From assembly GCF_005870025.1 (NCBI RefSeq), contig NZ_VATA01000002.1:124001-188000 (forward strand): DNA of 64,000 nt, written 5' to 3'. This stretch comes from Poseidonocella sp. HB161398. Its GTDB lineage: Bacteria > Pseudomonadota > Alphaproteobacteria > Rhodobacterales > Rhodobacteraceae. The notes beneath the pieces are model-generated. The model saw only the letters and a program-made list of their open reading frames with translations. It searched no databases and had not been told where the DNA came from. Below, piece after piece: positions 9,839 through 19,542 of the stretch. Each line of letters begins with the position of its first letter. The first letter of the stretch is position 1. The translations under genes and the position numbers were made by a program.

Positions 9839-10262
9839 CGAGATGCCGCGAGTCCATGGGGCCGCCGAGACGCTCCCCAGTGAGGCAGCCGGCGGCGGAC
9901 CCATGGCCGGGACGGGAGAATGCGCAACCTGGGAACAGACACCGGTGGCAAACCCGTTGATGCACGCCGTGTCTGGCCGGTCCGGAAATCCCGCAGGCAG
10001 ACGCATGCCCGGGCCCGTCTCGGCCGGGATGCAGGACAGCGCCCGGTCCGGTCATTCCGGTCCATTGCAAACTCAGGCGGCCCCAGGGTCACGACCGACC
10101 GGGCAACCCGGCGGGACGCGGCCGCGACATCCGCACGGTCTTGGCTCGGAATCCGTGTCCCAGGCTGACAAACGGCCATGGGCGGATCCTGTCCCGCTTT
10201 GCGGCGCAGCGCGCGGCGGGCCTCGCGCTGGCTGGCCGCTCTGTGCGGAAGGCAGCATGGCG
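9839..10262. other. Gene-free, degenerate stretch
   Basis: Nothing recognisable in six frames. The sequence lies between the end of the IS3 remnant and the 3' end of the IS256 remnant and has the same eroded high-GC character. I see no terminal repeats that would assign it to either element. Confidence 0.45.
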
Positions 10263-10815
10263 GTAACATCGTCGCAGACGGTGCAGGCGTTTCCAGCGTC
10301 ATGCAGCAAGCGCGCTGTGCAGTCCGTTCCCGGGTCTGTTCAATCGGATAACGCCGACGAGGCGCCGGATCGGGGCCTCGTCGGGAAGGGAGGGCATGAC
10401 GGCCGCCGGTCCGAAGGAATGCCCGGACGCCGGAGACATTGGCGCGCTGCCCGATCTCGCCATTCGGGCGCGCAATCGGGTTCGTGTCGTGACGCCTGGC
10501 TCGGTGCCCGGCCGGGAAGCTCATGCGGGCCAGCACGTCCTCCTCCGCCCTGTCCATGGGCATGGCGCGCATCGGCAGCTCGGGACACCTCCGGCCATCG
10601 GCGAGGCGCTGCTGGGTCCTGACGGCGGCATGCACCGGCTTGGGCGACGGCCGTGGCGCTGAAGGCCCGCGGCGGCTCTTCCCGGCATCGGCGCACGCAT
10701 TGCGCCGGAAATGGACGCGACAGCGCTGCCAGGCGTTGGACAGCCCCCGGGCGGTGGCGGCCTTGGTGCCGTCATGCGCATCGCTCCGCCAGCTCCATGC
10801 CGCCGAGGTCACGGC
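10263..10815 (-). pseudogene. IS256-family (mutator) transposase remnant
   Basis: The minus-strand translation contains SDAHDGTKAA, AWQRCRVHFRRNA, DRAEEDVLARMSFP, HRARRHDTNPIARPNGEIGQR and CMTLETPAPS. These correspond to the C-terminal half of IS256-type transposases (SDAHEGLKAA, WQRCRVHFMRN, TNPLERLNGEIKRR, YMTLE). Sequence between these motifs is scrambled, which indicates compensating frameshifts. The N-terminal half is absent. The flank towards 11046 holds the upstream region of the next gene, so the element probably inserted just outside it. Confidence 0.78.
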
Positions 10816-11045
10816 GCACGCGATCCACGGCCGCCGATGCACCACTTCCCTTTTGTCAGCAAGGCAGACGGCCGCGGGGAAATGGCCCACGGACCGAGAC
10901 CGGCAAACCGCCCGCCGAGCCCTGCAATTGCGGGCCGCGATTTGGCGCCGATCAGGCGCCCGTTTCCCGGCCGCGATTGACAGGTCGCCGGAAAGGCACT
11001 TAAGAAATCAATGATAACCGTTTGCATTTAAAGAAACGGAACAGA

Positions 11046-11921
11046 ATGTCGCAAATTCTTTCGCCCCGGACCATTTTCCTTGTCGCTATTTCCGGCTTTG
11101 CCGGGCTCAGCGTCCATGTCATTGCCCAGCAGGTCTTCGACGTCCCCTATCCCTCGGGCAGCCTCGGCTTCACCCGGATGGAGGCCGCGCTGCTGGCGCT
11201 GGCGCGCCATGCCGCCTTCTACGCCATCTCTGCCATTCTCGTCGCAAGCTTGAAGGATCGCAGCCGCTGGACCAAGCTGGCCGTCCTCTTCTTCTGCAGC
11301 GCGGCCTTCTACGAAGAGCTCCTGCGCGTGCCGGTGATGCAGGGGCTCGTCACGGGCGCCTGGGCCTTCTCGCTCCTGCCGCAGCTGGCGCTCTACGCCA
11401 AGGCCCTGCTCTTTTCCGTGGTGGTCCTGCTCTCGGCCGCGCTGGCCGCGCCCTTCGAGGACCGCCTGCGCAGATACGGGCTGCATGTGCTCGGCGCCAT
11501 GATCGCGGCGCTCTTCCTCTTCGCCTTCGACGACCTGCTGCCGGTGCTGCAGCAGTTCCTGATGCAGTTCGCCACCCCGCCCGGGCCGGAGGACCAGCTG
11601 CTGTCGCAGGATTACGGCGCGCTCATCCTGATCCCGGCCTATCTGACCTATATCGTGCCGACCTATGCGATGTATCTCTACTTCCGGGCCTTTGCCGCAA
11701 TGGTCGATGCCGGAGCGGTGGCGGTCTGCCTGCTCTACATGGCGCTTCTCGCGGTGGCGCGCGGCACCGCGCTGATCGCGCTGATGTCGATCGGCCCCGG
11801 CTTCCTGTCGGTCTTCCAGTTCACGGCGCAGATACTGGTCGCGACCGCGCTGATCTGCGTCTTCTTCCGCGACGACCTCGCGGCACGGGCGCCAAAGGCG
11901 GGCAGCGCGGGGCTCGCCTGA
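11046..11921 (+). CDS. Multi-pass membrane protein, unknown function
   Basis: A 291-residue protein with about seven hydrophobic segments, near residues 6-26, 40-62, 70-90, 100-135, 145-170, 195-215 and 225-275. It has a short basic cytoplasmic start and end. I do not recognise a family. The segment after the second helix (FFCSAAFYEELLRVP) contains a Glu-Glu pair, but this alone does not make it a CAAX protease. I prefer the ATG at 11046; an in-frame TTG at 11022 gives eight more residues. The upstream region is short and AT-rich (about 10995-11035), unlike the surrounding IS debris, so the promoter is probably intact. It converges with the DUF411 gene. Confidence 0.75.
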   Translation: MSQILSPRTIFLVAISGFAGLSVHVIAQQVFDVPYPSGSLGFTRMEAALLALARHAAFYAISAILVASLKDRSRWTKLAVLFFCSAAFYEELLRVPVMQGLVTGAWAFSLLPQLALYAKALLFSVVVLLSAALAAPFEDRLRRYGLHVLGAMIAALFLFAFDDLLPVLQQFLMQFATPPGPEDQLLSQDYGALILIPAYLTYIVPTYAMYLYFRAFAAMVDAGAVAVCLLYMALLAVARGTALIALMSIGPGFLSVFQFTAQILVATALICVFFRDDLAARAPKAGSAGLA

Positions 11922-11931
11922 GCCCGCGCGC

Positions 11932-12387
11932 CTAGGCCGCGTCGTAGGCGGCGAAGACCGTGGCGCCGCCCTCGGGACCGATCAGGAAGACCTGGTAGGC
12001 GTCGCGCTCTGCCTCTGGGCCCATCCCGGGCGAGCCCCAGGGCATGCCCGGCACGGCAAGGCCGCGCGCCGCGGGCGCCTCGGCCAGCATCCGCCGGATC
12101 TCCCTCGGCGGCACATGGCCCTCGAGGAAATAGCCCCCTGCATGGGCGGTATGGCAGGAGGCCATCGCCTCCGGCACGCCGGACTGCGCCTTGTGCTCTG
12201 CCAGTGCGGCGGCCGGGCGGTTCTCGGCGGTGACGGCGAAGCCCTCGGCCTCGAGCACGGCGATCCAGGCCGAGCAGCAACCGCAGCCGGGATCCTTCAC
12301 CACATGGATCGCGGGCGCTGCGGCATGGCCGGGACGGGCGGCAAGAAGCGCAAGGCCCGAGATCAGGAAGCTGCGGCGGTCGGTCAT
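11932..12387 (-). CDS. DUF411 metal-binding protein, exported
   Basis: A 151-residue protein of the DUF411 family, whose members bind copper or other soft metals and are often found in metal-resistance loci. The N-terminus (RRSFLISGLALLAARPGHA) is a signal peptide with an RR motif, so Tat or Sec export to the periplasm is likely. The mature part opens with the metal-site motif DPGCGCCSAW (Cys35, Cys37 and Cys38). Further on come CHTAHAGGYFLEGHVP and PGMPWGSPGM, both typical of the family. The start at ATG 12387 has an AGGAGG at good spacing. No copper pump or sensor is adjacent, and the convergent neighbour is an unknown membrane protein. Confidence 0.85.
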   Translation of the reverse strand: MTDRRSFLISGLALLAARPGHAAAPAIHVVKDPGCGCCSAWIAVLEAEGFAVTAENRPAAALAEHKAQSGVPEAMASCHTAHAGGYFLEGHVPPREIRRMLAEAPAARGLAVPGMPWGSPGMGPEAERDAYQVFLIGPEGGATVFAAYDAA

Positions 12388-12575
12388 GGCAAGGTCCTCC
12401 TCTGGCCGGGACGCGGATGCGGCCTTCTGCCTAGCACGGCCCGGCTCGCACGCACAGGGCCGCGCCGCTTTTCGCGGGGCGATGTCCCGATCTTGCCGGA
12501 AACCCGGAAACCCGGCCCCGCCATTCGCCAGACCATTCATCCGATGTATCTATAATTTGAAGACAAAGCGGCAGA

Positions 12576-13150
12576 ATGGAATATCTCTGTTCAGAAATGC
12601 TCCGGGGCCTTGCGCTGCTCTGCGCCCAGGGCGCCGCAGCCAGCGCAACGACGCTCTTCGATGGATCCGGCAAGACCGCGTCCTTCACGGCGCGCCTGCC
12701 GAAACGCACGCCGCTGGCCGGCCTCACCGTCGAGACCGGCATCCTGGTGCAGCAATTCTCCCAGGCCATCGACCTGCTGGCGAATGACGATGTCAATTTC
12801 ATCGTCTTCGAGACTGGCACGCTGATCTAGCCGAGCGGGCTTGCCGCCGTCGTCACGGGTACCGGCCTCCGGGACCTTGTCGCGCGGTCCTGCCAGTCCT
12901 CGTGCCTCGCGGGAGCACCTGCTATTTCGGCACCGCCAATGCGGAATCCGGCGACGACGCCTTCAACGGCAAGTGCGACACCCGCAACGGCATCACCTCT
13001 GCCGGAAACGGCAATGCCGACGGCCTGACCGATCCGGTCCCGGCGGCAGCCGCTTGCGCCAGCATGACCGTCACGATCCATGACAGCCCTGTCACGACCA
13101 CCCTGCCGCTGCAGACGGCCGGGCCGGCTCCGGGTCCTGAGGCGCTGCGC
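12576..13150 (+). pseudogene. Broken secreted protein, possibly of VPLPA/PEP-CTERM type
   Basis: The first piece (12576-12830, 84 codons) begins with a plausible signal peptide (LRGLALLCAQGAAASA). ATTLFDGSGK and VQQFSQAIDLL..DDVNFIVFETGT follow, then a stop. A second piece in another frame (about 12915-13110) reads YFGTANAESGDDAFNGKCD, a Cys-containing loop, then ASMTVTIHDSPVTTTLPLQTAGPAP, where surface proteins with a VPLPA-CTERM sorting tail usually have VTPVPLPAAGPLL. I infer a single frameshifted exported protein. The family assignment is weak and the right end is an estimate. From 13151 to 13379 I see no gene; a TTGACG at 13296 could be a -35 box for the next gene. Confidence 0.4.
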
Positions 13151-13379
13151 CTTCCCGCCTGCTTCGCGCGCGCCCTATCTCCCTGCCCGGACAGCCCTTT
13201 CTTGCGCACGCGCCACCGCCCGGCTCCGGTCAACGCGACGGAAACCGGGGCGCGACGGTATAAACGGTCACGTTTGCGAGACTTCGGTGCCATACTTGAC
13301 GGGCCGCAAGGACAATGCCCGCAGATAGCGCTTTTTGTCATTCGAGGGACATGCAACTCTCCGTCCGAGGGAGGTGGGG

Positions 13380-14957
13380 ATGACGATTACAACCGTAGTT
13401 TTCGACGCTTACGGCACGCTTTTCGACGTGGCGCAGGCTGCCCGCAAGGCCGCGGCCGGAGCAGGATCCGAAAAGCTCGGCGCCTGTTCCGAGGCGCTGG
13501 CGGCGGATTGGAGACGCAAGCAGCTGGAATATTCCTGGCTGCGCAGCATCACCGGCGAACATGCCGATTTCTGGGAGATCACGCGGCAGGCGCTCGACTG
13601 GACGCTGGAGCGGCACGGGTTCGACCCTGCCGATGCCAAGGCGGAGGAGCTGCGCGACGCGCTTCTGAACCTCTACCGCCGCCTGCCGCCCTATCCCGAA
13701 GTGCCCGGCGTGCTGCGCGACCTGCGCGAGGCCGGCATGACGATCGGCATCCTGTCGAACGGCACCCAGGAAATGCTGGCCGATGCGGTCCGCTCCTCCG
13801 GGCTCGACGGGCAGATCGACGCGCTGATCTCGGTGGAGGAGGCCGGGGTCTTCAAGCCCGATCCGCGGGTCTACGACCTGGTCAGCGACCGCTTCGGGCG
13901 GCCGCGCGGCGAAGTGCTGTTCGTGTCGGCCAATGGCTGGGACATCGCCGCCGCCTCGAGCCACGGATTCCGCACGCTCTGGGTCAACCGCGACGGGCTG
14001 CCGGTCGACCGGCTGAAGGGGCGGCCCGACCTGACCCAGCCCGACCTGTCGAAGGTCTGCGAGACCGCGCGGCTGATGCGCCACAACCTGCGCGACAGCC
14101 CGGCGCAGATCGGCCATACCGAGTATTTCACCAATCGCGACGGGCTGCGCCTGGCCTTCCGCGACGACGGGCCGAAGGACGCGCCGGTGCTGCTGTGCCT
14201 GGCCGGGCTGACCCGCAACCTGGCGGATTTCGACTTCGTCGCCCGGGATTTCTCGGATCGGGCGCGGATCGTGCGGCTCGACACCCGCGGCCGTGGCCAG
14301 TCGGACTGGGATCCGGACTACCTGAACTACAACCTGATCCGCGAGAGCCATGACGCGATCGACCTGCTCGACCACCTGCACATCGCGAAGGCCGCGGTGC
14401 TGGGGACCTCGCGCGGGGGGCTGATCGCCATGGCGCTGGCGGGCGGGCACAAGTCGCGCATTTCCGGCGTCTGCCTCAACGACATCGGCCCCGAGATCCA
14501 GGCGGAGGGGCTGGCCTATATCGGCCAGTACCTGGGCAACCGTCCCGGGCTCTGCAGCTACGAGGAGGCGGCCGAGCGCTTCGGGCAGAATTTTGGCCGC
14601 ACCTTCCCCGGCGTCCCGACCGAGCGCTGGCTTCTGCATGCCAAGCGGATCTACTGCGACAGCCCCGACGGGCTCGACCTGCGCTATGACGCGCTCTTGC
14701 GGCGCTCGATCATGGAGCAGTCCGCAACCGACGCGATCCAGGATGTCTGGCTGCTCTTCAAGTCGATGCAGGGCTTGCCGCTGGCGCTGATCCGTGGTGA
14801 GAACTCGAACATCCTGTCGGCCGCCACAGCCGGGGAGATGCGGCGCCGCCGCCCGGACATCATCTTTGGCGAGGTGCCCGATCGCGGCCATGTCCCCTTC
14901 CTCGACGAACCGGAGGCGCAGGCCGTGATTTCCGAGTTCCTAGAAAGGCTGCCATGA
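13380..14957 (+). CDS. Fusion: L-2-haloacid dehalogenase-type HAD + alpha/beta hydrolase
   Basis: A 525-residue single reading frame joins two enzymes. Residues 1-225 are a type II haloacid dehalogenase: nucleophile Asp9 in FDAYGTLFD, WRRKQLEYSWLR with the substrate Arg, LSNGT, FKPDPRVYD with the catalytic Lys, and SANGWD. After a linker of about 30 residues, residues 255-525 are an alpha/beta hydrolase with Ser344 in GTSRGG and His504 in DRGHVPF. The start at ATG 13380 follows GAGGGAGG. All key residues of both domains are present, so both may be active. The threonine-dehydratase gene overlaps its stop by four bases. In relatives I would expect two separate neighbouring genes; whether the fusion is real or an assembly indel should be checked. 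The physiological substrates are unknown. Confidence 0.88.
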   Translation: MTITTVVFDAYGTLFDVAQAARKAAAGAGSEKLGACSEALAADWRRKQLEYSWLRSITGEHADFWEITRQALDWTLERHGFDPADAKAEELRDALLNLYRRLPPYPEVPGVLRDLREAGMTIGILSNGTQEMLADAVRSSGLDGQIDALISVEEAGVFKPDPRVYDLVSDRFGRPRGEVLFVSANGWDIAAASSHGFRTLWVNRDGLPVDRLKGRPDLTQPDLSKVCETARLMRHNLRDSPAQIGHTEYFTNRDGLRLAFRDDGPKDAPVLLCLAGLTRNLADFDFVARDFSDRARIVRLDTRGRGQSDWDPDYLNYNLIRESHDAIDLLDHLHIAKAAVLGTSRGGLIAMALAGGHKSRISGVCLNDIGPEIQAEGLAYIGQYLGNRPGLCSYEEAAERFGQNFGRTFPGVPTERWLLHAKRIYCDSPDGLDLRYDALLRRSIMEQSATDAIQDVWLLFKSMQGLPLALIRGENSNILSAATAGEMRRRRPDIIFGEVPDRGHVPFLDEPEAQAVISEFLERLP

Positions 14958-15922
14958 CCCCCGACCTGATCGCCGCCGCCCGCGCCCGGCTTGCCGGACA
15001 CGCCCGCGTCACGCCGCTCCTCTCCTCGCCCTTCCTCGACGAGATCGCCGGACGCCGCCTGCTGGTGAAGGCCGAATGCCTGCAGCATACCGGTTCCTTC
15101 AAGTACCGCGGCGCGCGCTCGGCGATCAGCGCGCTCGACCCGGACACGCGGTCCCGCGGGATCTGCGCGGCCTCGTCGGGCAACCATGCCCAGGGCGTGG
15201 CGCTGGCCGCGCGCGAGATGGGCGTCAAGGCGGTGATCCTGATGCCCGCCGACGCGCCGCGGATCAAGCTGGAGAACACCCGCGCGCTCGGCGCCGAGGT
15301 CGTCACCTATGACCGCGCCACCCAGGACCGCGACGCGCTGATGCTGGAGCTCGAGGCCGAGCGCGGCATGACGCTGGTGCGCCCCTATGACGATCCGCAG
15401 GTGATCGCGGGCCAGGGCACCTGCGGGCTGGAGATCGCAGAGCAGGCGCAGGCGATGGGGATCGACCGGGCCGAGGTTCTGGTCTGCTGCGGCGGCGGCG
15501 GGCTGACCTCGGGGATCGCGGTCGCGCTGTCGCAGGCCGCGCCCGGCTACCGCGTCCGCCCGGTGGAGCCCGCGGGCTTCGACGACACCCGCCGCTCGCA
15601 GCTTTCGGGCCAGCGCGAGGCGAATGACCGGCTCTCGGGCAGCCTCTGCGACGCGATCCTGACGCCCTCGCCCGGCAAGATCACCTTCCCGCTGATCCAG
15701 GCGCATTGCGGGCCGGGCCTGGTCGTCACCGATGACGAGGCGATGCAGGCGGTGGCGCTGGCGGCGCTCAGGCTGAAGCTGGTGGTGGAGCCCGGCGGAG
15801 CGGCGGCGCTGGCGGCAGCGCTCTTCCATGGCGGCGAGCTCGAGGGCGACGCGGTGATCGTCACGGCAAGCGGAGGTAATTGCGATCCCCAGCTCCTCGC
15901 GCAGGCCATGGGGCTGCTATGA
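14954..15922 (+). CDS. Threonine/serine dehydratase (PLP, fold type II)
   Basis: A 322-residue PLP enzyme that would deaminate threonine or serine to the 2-oxo acid. The Schiff-base lysine is Lys50 in GSFKYRGA. The substrate-binding ASSGNHAQG and the phosphate-binding glycine loop CCGGGGLTSG are intact, as is the C-terminal ASGGNCD. It lacks the C-terminal ACT-like regulatory domain of biosynthetic IlvA, so it resembles the catabolic or serine-racemase-like single-domain enzymes. Its ATG overlaps the stop of the HAD-hydrolase gene (ATGA), which implies translational coupling and perhaps a shared pathway. Confidence 0.9.
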   Translation: MTPDLIAAARARLAGHARVTPLLSSPFLDEIAGRRLLVKAECLQHTGSFKYRGARSAISALDPDTRSRGICAASSGNHAQGVALAAREMGVKAVILMPADAPRIKLENTRALGAEVVTYDRATQDRDALMLELEAERGMTLVRPYDDPQVIAGQGTCGLEIAEQAQAMGIDRAEVLVCCGGGGLTSGIAVALSQAAPGYRVRPVEPAGFDDTRRSQLSGQREANDRLSGSLCDAILTPSPGKITFPLIQAHCGPGLVVTDDEAMQAVALAALRLKLVVEPGGAAALAAALFHGGELEGDAVIVTASGGNCDPQLLAQAMGLL

Positions 15923-16045
15923 AATTGGACAGCTCACTAAATCTTGCGTCTGATTCTAATGGTTTCCCGACCTAATCGCTTTCCCGCAAACGCATTCGAT
16001 TATATGTCCGTGTCACAATTCCGTATCAATGGTACCGCAAACGCG

Positions 16046-16420
16046 ATGAGTGCAATGACCGACACAGTGACCCAAATCGACTTCGCGCCTGAAATCGAGC
16101 TCGACCTGCCGCCGGGGGAAATCCTCCAGGCGGACATGGCAGACAATGCCGAAATGGCGAGCGCCTATCTCAAGGCCCTGTCGCATCCCGGGCGGCTCAT
16201 GATCCTGTGCTACCTCATCGAAGGCGAGAAGACCGTCACCGATCTGGAGCTCCTTCTGGGCGCACGCCAGTCCTCTGTCAGCCAGCATCTTGCGCGGCTG
16301 CGCGCAGACAAGCTGGTCCGCACCCGCCGCGAAGGCAAGGCGATCCACTATTCGCTGGCCGATGAGCGCACCAAGCGGGTGATCGGCCTGCTGCACGAGC
16401 TGTTCTGCCGCGCGGCCTGA
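16046..16420 (+). CDS. ArsR-family repressor with SqrR/BigR-type cysteine pair
   Basis: A 124-residue winged-helix repressor. The HTH lies at VTDLELLLGARQSSVSQHLARLR, and the wing contains REGKAIHYSLAD. Its only two cysteines are Cys55 (RLMILCYL) and Cys121 (LFCRAA), 66 residues apart. This is the spacing and context of Cys41/Cys107 in Rhodobacter SqrR, where (per)sulfide forms an intramolecular polysulfide link and releases DNA. No metal-binding ArsR motif (CxCxxC-type) is seen. The start is uncertain: in-frame ATGs at 16004, 16046 and 16055 all lack a strong ribosome binding site. The DUF1636 gene starts eight bases after its stop and is presumably co-transcribed. Sulfide sensing is inferred. 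Confidence 0.87.
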   Translation: MSAMTDTVTQIDFAPEIELDLPPGEILQADMADNAEMASAYLKALSHPGRLMILCYLIEGEKTVTDLELLLGARQSSVSQHLARLRADKLVRTRREGKAIHYSLADERTKRVIGLLHELFCRAA

Positions 16421-16428
16421 GCCCGGAC

Positions 16429-16785
16429 ATGACGACGATCACCGTCTGCACGACCTGCCGCACGGCAGAAGAGCGGGACGACCGGACGCTTCCTCCCAGC
16501 GGGGAAGCGTTTCTTCTTGCCATGAAGGCGGCCTGCGGCGACCGGCTCGCGGTGCGCGGGGTCTCCTGCCTGATGGGCTGCGAACACGGCTGCAACGCCG
16601 CGGTCTCGGATCACGGCAAGCTGACCTATGTGCTCGGCCGGTTCGAGGGCAGCGCCGAAGACGCCGCCGCCCTGGCCGAATTTGCCGGAGGCCATGCCGC
16701 CAGCGAGAGCGGCCAGGTGCCGTTCCGGCAATGGCCGCAAGGCGTGAAGGGCCATTTCATCGCCCGCGTGCCGCCCCTCGACTGA
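16429..16785 (+). CDS. DUF1636 protein, Cys-rich (possible 2Fe-2S thioredoxin-like)
   Basis: A 118-residue protein of the DUF1636 family, which I know mainly from cobalamin or metal-related gene clusters without a proven activity. Cysteines at 7, 10, 36, 47, 51 and 55 include CTTC and CLMGCEHGC. The pattern of one early CxxC and a later CxxxC resembles thioredoxin-like [2Fe-2S] ferredoxins, so a cluster-binding or redox role is a reasonable guess. It lies eight bases downstream of the two-cysteine ArsR repressor, so it may be part of a sulfur- or redox-responsive operon. Confidence 0.85.
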   Translation: MTTITVCTTCRTAEERDDRTLPPSGEAFLLAMKAACGDRLAVRGVSCLMGCEHGCNAAVSDHGKLTYVLGRFEGSAEDAAALAEFAGGHAASESGQVPFRQWPQGVKGHFIARVPPLD

Positions 16786-16831
16786 CGGGTCCGGCCGGAG
16801 GGCCTTGCGCCCTGCCCGGCCGGCTGCAGGG

Positions 16832-17203
16832 TCAGCCTGCGAGCGCCGTGACCTCGATCTCGATCTTCATCGCCGGGTCGATCAGCTTGGCCTCGATCAT
16901 GGTCGCGGCCGGGGGCGTTTCGGCGAACGTCTCCTGCAGCACCGGCCAGCAGGCCTCGAATTCGCCGCCATCGGGCAGGATGTAGGTGACGCGCACCACG
17001 CGGTCGATCCCGCTGCCCGCCTCTTCCAGCGCCGCCTTGATCCGCGACAGCGCCAGTCGGCACTGCGCCTCGACCGGCTGGTCCGCCGGACCGTCGGGAT
17101 CGATGCCGGTGGTGCCGCTGACAAAGACGAAGCCGTTCGCGACGACGGCGCGGGCATAGGCGATCCGGGGTTCGTAGGGCGAACCGGAGAAGATGCGTTT
17201 CAA
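16832..17203 (-). CDS. RidA/YjgF-family protein lacking the catalytic arginine
   Basis: A 123-residue protein with the Rid fold, clear from VVANGFVFVSGTTGID, ALSRIKAALEEAGS and KIEIEVTALAG at the end. Archetypal RidA hydrolyses reactive enamine/imine intermediates using Arg105 within PARSCVEV. The matching stretch here is PPAATMIEA, with Ala in place of Arg, so imine deaminase activity is doubtful and it belongs to one of the arginine-less Rid subfamilies. The start is a TTG at 17203 with an AGGAGG upstream. It is transcribed alone and convergently with DUF1636. Confidence 0.88.
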   Translation of the reverse strand: MKRIFSGSPYEPRIAYARAVVANGFVFVSGTTGIDPDGPADQPVEAQCRLALSRIKAALEEAGSGIDRVVRVTYILPDGGEFEACWPVLQETFAETPPAATMIEAKLIDPAMKIEIEVTALAG

Positions 17204-17297
17204 GGAAAGGTCCTCCTGGACGGACGGCGAAGCGGCCCCGTGCCGCCTGCTGCCGCAACGGCGATGCCCTTAGCCGGTCTCCGCGGAGGCGCAAACG

Positions 17298-17319
17298 AAA
17301 AACGGCGCCCGAGGCGCCG
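17298..17319 (-). terminator. Rho-independent terminator of clpX
   Basis: A 7-bp GC stem (CGGCGCC, loop CGA, GGCGCCG) is followed on the minus strand by a run of five T. It lies 30 bases after the clpX stop. Confidence 0.8.
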
Positions 17320-17349
17320 CTTTCCCAAGATGTCGCGGGGCAGCCCCGG

Positions 17350-18615
<1,266 letters not shown>

Positions 18616-18748
18616 GTCGTCACCTCCTATCGGGCGGGCCGGAGCCCTCGCATCGGAGACCTCGGCCGGCCTCCGGTCAGCTTAGGACAGCAGGAATTCA
18701 CGCACAACGGATAAATCGCCCATCCGCGAATTCCTGCAAATTGTTGGT

Positions 18749-19381
18749 TTACGCCTTGTCAGCTTCCGGCGCGGCACGGCTGGTGACGATCTCGTCGACC
18801 AGGCCCCAGGCCTTGGCAGCTTCGGCGGTCATGAAGTTGTCGCGTTCCAGCGCCGCCTCGACGGTGGCGTAGTCCTGGCCCGTATGCTTGACGTAGATGT
18901 TGTTCAGGCGCTCTTTCAGCTCCAGAATCTCCTTTGCGTGGATGGAGATATCCGTCGCCTGCCCCTGGAAGCCGCCCGAGGGCTGGTGCACCATGATGCG
19001 CGAATTCGGCAGCGAGAAGCGCATGCCCGCTTCGCCCGCGGTCAGCAGCAGCGACCCCATCGAGGCCGCCTGACCGACCACCAGCGTCGAGACCTTCGGC
19101 TTGATGTACTGCATCGTGTCGTAGATCGACAGGCCCGACGTCACCACGCCTCCCGGCGAATTGATGTACATCGAGATCTCTTTGGAGGGGTTCTCTGCCT
19201 CCAGATGCAGCAGCTGCGCGACGATGAGCGAGCTCATCCCGTCATGCACCGGCCCGGAGAGGAAGATGATCCGCTCTTTCAGCAGGCGGGAGAAAATGTC
19301 GTAGGCCCGTTCCCCGCGCGAGGTCTGCTCCACCACCATGGGGACGAGGGTGTTCATGTAAACGTCGATAGGGTCTTTCAT
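18749..19381 (-). CDS. clpP: ClpP, proteolytic subunit of Clp protease
   Basis: A 210-residue serine peptidase. The catalytic triad is visible: Ser in [11 protein letters not shown], His in MVHQPSGG and Asp in LERDNFM. It forms the tetradecameric chamber served by ClpX (downstream gene) and ClpA. The start at ATG 19381 and the length fit the family; a short propeptide-like start ([19 protein letters not shown]) is normal in alphaproteobacteria. Confidence 0.98.
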   Translation of the reverse strand: MKDPIDVYMNTLVPMVVEQTSRGERAYDIFSRLLKERIIFLSGPVHDGMSSLIVAQLLHLEAENPSKEISMYINSPGGVVTSGLSIYDTMQYIKPKVSTLVVGQAASMGSLLLTAGEAGMRFSLPNSRIMVHQPSGGFQGQATDISIHAKEILELKERLNNIYVKHTGQDYATVEAALERDNFMTAEAAKAWGLVDEIVTSRAAPEADKA

Positions 19382-19498
19382 CGCAATCGCCTGCTTCTCT
19401 TGGTGGCACGAGCGCCGGTCCCGTGAGTCTTAGGTGTCTCCCGCGGGGGCTGCAAGGGCAAGTCTGCAAACCGGTCCTGCCACCTGCGGTGGTAGTTG

Positions 19499-19542
19499 TT
19501 GACACTTTCGTAAGTTGTCACTTACGGTAAGCTATGACTTAC
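19499..19542 (+). promoter_or_regulatory. Promoter with two ArsR-type inverted repeats over the start codon
   Basis: A perfect -35 TTGACA (19499-19504) is followed at 17 bases by a weak -10 (TTACGG). Two inverted repeats with the same geometry follow in tandem. CGTAAG-N6-CTTACG lies at 19509-19526, and GTAAG-N6-CTTAC at 19527-19542, 18 and 17 bases apart centre to centre. The second encloses the ATG (19534). They are presumably operators of the ArsR protein encoded immediately downstream. If the -10 is right, transcription would start at or next to the ATG, giving a leaderless mRNA. Confidence 0.7.
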
